Source of the DNA: Streptomyces misionensis
Lineage (GTDB): Bacteria > Actinomycetota > Actinomycetes > Streptomycetales > Streptomycetaceae
Direction of reading: 5' to 3'
Length of the DNA stretch: 64,000 nucleotides
Assembly (NCBI RefSeq): GCF_900104815.1
Contig: NZ_FNTD01000004.1
Location: 3,612,501-3,676,500, forward strand
Part shown: piece by piece, positions 61,519-64,000 of the stretch
How positions within the stretch are numbered: position 1 is the first letter of the stretch
Layout of the letters: every line of letters begins with the position of its first letter
The notes under the pieces: generated by a model
Seen by the model: the letters and a program-made list of their open reading frames with translations, nothing else
Database searches by the model: none
Told to the model about the DNA's origin: nothing
Position numbers and translations under genes: made by a program

Positions 61519-62445
61519 TCAGGAGTGGCCCAGTTCGGCGGTCTCCTCGTCCGGCGCCTCCGGGACCGAACCGGAGTCGCGGGCCGGGTGCAGCGGGAAG
61601 GGCTCGACGCGGGTCTCGTCGACGACCGGCGGGGCGGGCTGCGGGGGCTTGGGCATGACCGCCGCCTCGGAGTGGCCGCCGCAGCCGTAGGCGAGGGAGA
61701 CCACCCGGCCGTCGGCCGGGGCGAACTCGTTGGCGCAGACGCCGAAGGCCTGGCCGAGGGAGCCGCCGATGGGCGTCAGGAAGCCGCAGGTCATGCAGGT
61801 GGCCGGGGCCGCCTGGGCCATCGGCGTCTTCGGGCCGAACGCCTCCTCCCAGCGGTCGGCCGCGCTGTGCAGCCCGTACCGGGACAGGACGCGGGCCCGG
61901 CGCATGCCCAGTTCCTCGGCCACCGCGGCGATCGAGCCGCGCGAGGGAGCCGTCGGCTGGGCCGCGGGCGTGCCCGGGGTGACGTCGGCGTCCTCGGCGT
62001 CCGCCAGTTCGGCCATCTCCTCGGACATCACCGAGTTGGGCGGCGGCTGTTCCTCGCCGGTGTAGCCGGGCTCCAGGCGCAGGTCGTCCTGGTCGGTGGG
62101 GAGCAGGTCGCCGGGGCCGAGGTCGCCCGGGCGCAGCCGCTCGCTCCACGGCACCCACTCGGGCGCGAGCAGAGCGTCGGGGCCGGGCAGCAGCACCACC
62201 TCGTCCAGCGTGACGACCTTGGCGCGCGAGGCGCGGGCCACGGTGACGGCCCAGCGCCAGCCCCGGTAGCCCAGCTCCTTGCACTCGAAGAAGTGCGTGA
62301 CAACACGGTCGCCCTCGGAGACGAGTCCGGTGTGCTCGCCGACCACACCGGGCGCGGCCGCCTCCTCCGCGGCGCCCCGGGCGAGGTCGACCGCCTCGGC
62401 GCACAGACGGTCGGGGGTGCGGCTTCGCGTTGTCGCTGCGCTCAC
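61519..62445 (-). CDS. DUF3027 family protein
   Basis: 308 residues from GTG 62445. The DUF3027 body covers about 10-270: VVGEHTGLVSEGDRVVTHFF, GYRGWRWAVTVARASRAKVV, and a C-terminal cysteine-containing segment (ATCMTCGFLTPIGGSLGQAF, GVCANEFAPADG, AYGCGGHSEA) that may bind zinc. The last 40 residues are Pro/Glu-rich. It is conserved in actinobacteria near cold-shock and MFS genes; function unknown. It begins 286 bp from a divergent MFS gene and is coupled to the GNAT gene downstream. Confidence 0.88.
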   Translation of the reverse strand: MSAATTRSRTPDRLCAEAVDLARGAAEEAAAPGVVGEHTGLVSEGDRVVTHFFECKELGYRGWRWAVTVARASRAKVVTLDEVVLLPGPDALLAPEWVPWSERLRPGDLGPGDLLPTDQDDLRLEPGYTGEEQPPPNSVMSEEMAELADAEDADVTPGTPAAQPTAPSRGSIAAVAEELGMRRARVLSRYGLHSAADRWEEAFGPKTPMAQAAPATCMTCGFLTPIGGSLGQAFGVCANEFAPADGRVVSLAYGCGGHSEAAVMPKPPQPAPPVVDETRVEPFPLHPARDSGSVPEAPDEETAELGHS

Positions 62446-62730
62446 AGGTATCGCTTCTCTCCTACGCCGTCTCGTCAAGGCGGCTGCCTCCGGCGGGGTT
62501 GGCCGACGGAGCGGACCTCAGGACCGCATCGACGTCTGCATCCGCGCGCTGGGCGCACCTCTGCCATCCATTCTGCGTTATGGCTGAGATACGCACGCTA
62601 CACCGAACAGGATTCGTTGCCGCTCGACGGCATTCTCCCCCACCCGGCCCGCCCCTCTCGCCGGTCCGGCGGGTGCGGTTCGCCGCCATACGTGCCGTAT
62701 CCGCACTATCCGGAGGGTTCTCGGGGCACT

Positions 62731-64000
62731 ATGAACCTCGTGGCGACCGCGGACAAACGTGGGGTTCGGGGTGGCGGTGTCCGCCGGGGAGGCGGCGCCG
62801 TCCGGTCCGTCGGGCGTGCCCTGCACCTCCCCGTCACCGGTGCCGCGCGCGGCATCCGCCGGGCCACGCACGCGCACGGCGCCGGTGAGTCGGGCCTCGG
62901 CAAGCTGATCGAGCTGCACGCGGTGAACGGCGCCGGGGACGTCATGATCACCGTGGCGCTGGCGTCCACGGTGTTCTTCTCGGTGCCGACCGACGAGGCG
63001 CGCGGGCGGGTCGCGCTGTACCTGGCGATCACCATGGCGCCGTTCACCGTGCTCGCCCCGGTCATCGGCCCGCTGCTGGACCGGCTGCCGCACGGGCGGC
63101 GGGCCGCGATGGCGGCGGCCATGCTGGCGCGGGCGCTGCTCGCGCTGGTGATCTCGGGCGCGGTGGCGACCGGCAGCCTGGGCCTGTATCCCGCCGCGCT
63201 CGGCGTGCTGGTCGCCTCCAAGGCGTACGGCGTGGTGCGCAGCGCCGTCGTACCGCGGCTGCTGCCGCCCCGGTTCTCGCTGGTGAAGGCGAACTCCCGG
63301 GTGACGCTGGCCGGGCTGCTCGCCACCGGGGTGGCCGCGCCGATCGCGGCGGGGCTGCACCGGTTCGGCGACCCCTGGCCGCTGTACGGCGCCTTCCTGA
63401 TCTTCGTGGGCGGTACCGCGCTGTCCTTCTCGCTGCCGCCCAAGGTGGACTCGGCGCGGGGCGAGGACGTGGCGCTGCTCGCGGCCGGCCCGCCGCGGGA
63501 GCCGCACCGCAGGCGGCAGGGGAAGCGGCCGGTGCTGCGGGCCGTGGGGGCCACCGTGACGCACGCCCTCGCCGCCAACGCCGCCCTGCGCTGCCTGTCC
63601 GGCTTCCTGATCTTCTTCCTCGCCTTCCTGCTGCGCGAGCAGCCGATGACCGGCCAGAGCGCGGCGGTCTCGCTGGGGCTGGTGGGCGTCGCGGCCGGCA
63701 CGGGCAACGCGCTGGGCACGGCGGTGGGGGCGTGGCTGAGATCACGCGCCCCGGAGATCATCATCGTGACGGTCATCGCGGTGGTCCTGGGCGCGGCGAT
63801 CGTGGCCGCGCTCTTCTTCGGGGCCGTCCTGGTGACCTGTCTCGCCGCCGTCGCCGGGTTCGCGCAGGCGCTGGCCAAGCTGGCGCTGGACGCGCTGATC
63901 CAGCGGGACGTGCCGGAACTGGTGCGCAGTTCGGCGTTCGCCCGCTCGGAGACGCTGCTGCAGATGGCGTGGGTGTTCGGCGGCGCGGTCGGCATCGTGA
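62731..64000 (+). CDS. MFS transporter, truncated by the window edge
   Basis: Open frame from ATG 62731 (GGAGGG 13 nt upstream) to the right edge, 423 codons visible, no stop. After a ~50-residue basic, Gly/Arg-rich head come MFS helices: AGDVMITVALASTVFFSVPT, VALYLAITMAPFTVLAPVIG with the loop PLLDRLPHGRRAAMAAAML, ASKAYGVVRSAVVPRLLPPR and later AVSLGLVGVAAGTGNALGTA. The pattern fits MFS proteins found beside DUF3027 in Streptomyces. The substrate is unknown. It is divergent from DUF3027. Confidence 0.82.
   Translation, partial: MNLVATADKRGVRGGGVRRGGGAVRSVGRALHLPVTGAARGIRRATHAHGAGESGLGKLIELHAVNGAGDVMITVALASTVFFSVPTDEARGRVALYLAITMAPFTVLAPVIGPLLDRLPHGRRAAMAAAMLARALLALVISGAVATGSLGLYPAALGVLVASKAYGVVRSAVVPRLLPPRFSLVKANSRVTLAGLLATGVAAPIAAGLHRFGDPWPLYGAFLIFVGGTALSFSLPPKVDSARGEDVALLAAGPPREPHRRRQGKRPVLRAVGATVTHALAANAALRCLSGFLIFFLAFLLREQPMTGQSAAVSLGLVGVAAGTGNALGTAVGAWLRSRAPEIIIVTVIAVVLGAAIVAALFFGAVLVTCLAAVAGFAQALAKLALDALIQRDVPELVRSSAFARSETLLQMAWVFGGAVGIV

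Overview
The window is high-GC DNA with strong GC bias at third codon positions, GTG/TTG starts, 4-nt stop/start overlaps and actinomycete hallmarks: a mycothiol-isomerase-like anti-sigma factor, DmdR-type DtxR regulator, NsdA-like TPR regulator, citrate synthase 2, DUF3027/DUF2530 and RsbW-type ATPases. It is a Streptomyces chromosome, and from memory the gene order resembles the core region around dmdR1 and serC of S. coelicolor. I see no integrase, transposase, phage module, CRISPR, rRNA or tRNA. The content is core rather than accessory.

Layout. 1-6 kb: end of a LysE exporter, a PNPOx-like flavoprotein followed by a large inverted repeat, a GNAT, an FAD monooxygenase-like enzyme, and an MFS exporter divergent from a GlxA-type regulator. 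6-10.5 kb: a signalling group (RsbW-like ATPase, ECF sigma factor with coupled zinc/mycothiol-type anti-sigma, STAS antagonist, four-EF-hand protein). 10.5-20 kb: purU, an SCO4402-type protein, a substrate-binding lipoprotein, a proline-rich membrane protein with TQY repeats, an NsdA-like regulator divergent from a prim-pol-like gene, and an ABC exporter pair. 20-25 kb: an alpha/beta hydrolase lacking its nucleophile, the iron regulator dmdR1 divergent from a SIS-domain sugar gene carrying a DasR-type operator, a PAS protein, a GNAT, and two candidate structured RNAs. 25-28 kb: pdxH, citrate synthase 2, and a 2OG-Fe(II) oxygenase behind a Cys-type leader peptide.

28.4-37 kb is a compact acyl-CoA catabolic operon on the minus strand: TIGR03084, AtuA-like, acyl-CoA carboxylase beta and alpha, acyl-CoA dehydrogenase, enoyl-CoA hydratase, TetR. 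Between dehydrogenase and hydratase lies a 23-codon scar of an acyl-CoA ligase whose body has been deleted. A palindrome upstream of the first gene is the likely TetR operator.

37-50 kb: pyruvyl-transferase, EamA exporter, FemX-type peptidoglycan enzyme, a fused FAD/Fe-S dehydrogenase, serC with terminator, a secreted beta-propeller, an SGNH hydrolase, an aldo/keto reductase under a MerR-type promoter, a 28-residue membrane peptide, an RNA 2',3'-cyclic phosphodiesterase and a GNAT. 50-64 kb: a MarR-MFS pair with a clear operator, an orphan RHH protein, an NCS2 purine permease, DUF2530, a CtpE-like P-type ATPase, two tandem secreted beta-sandwich paralogues, a sacsin-type GHKL ATPase, GNAT, DUF3027 and a truncated MFS gene. 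The most distinctive signals are intergenic: two RNA candidates, the leader peptide, the ligase scar, a 20-bp hairpin between dmdR1 and the SIS gene, and a helically phased repeat array near 48.6 kb.
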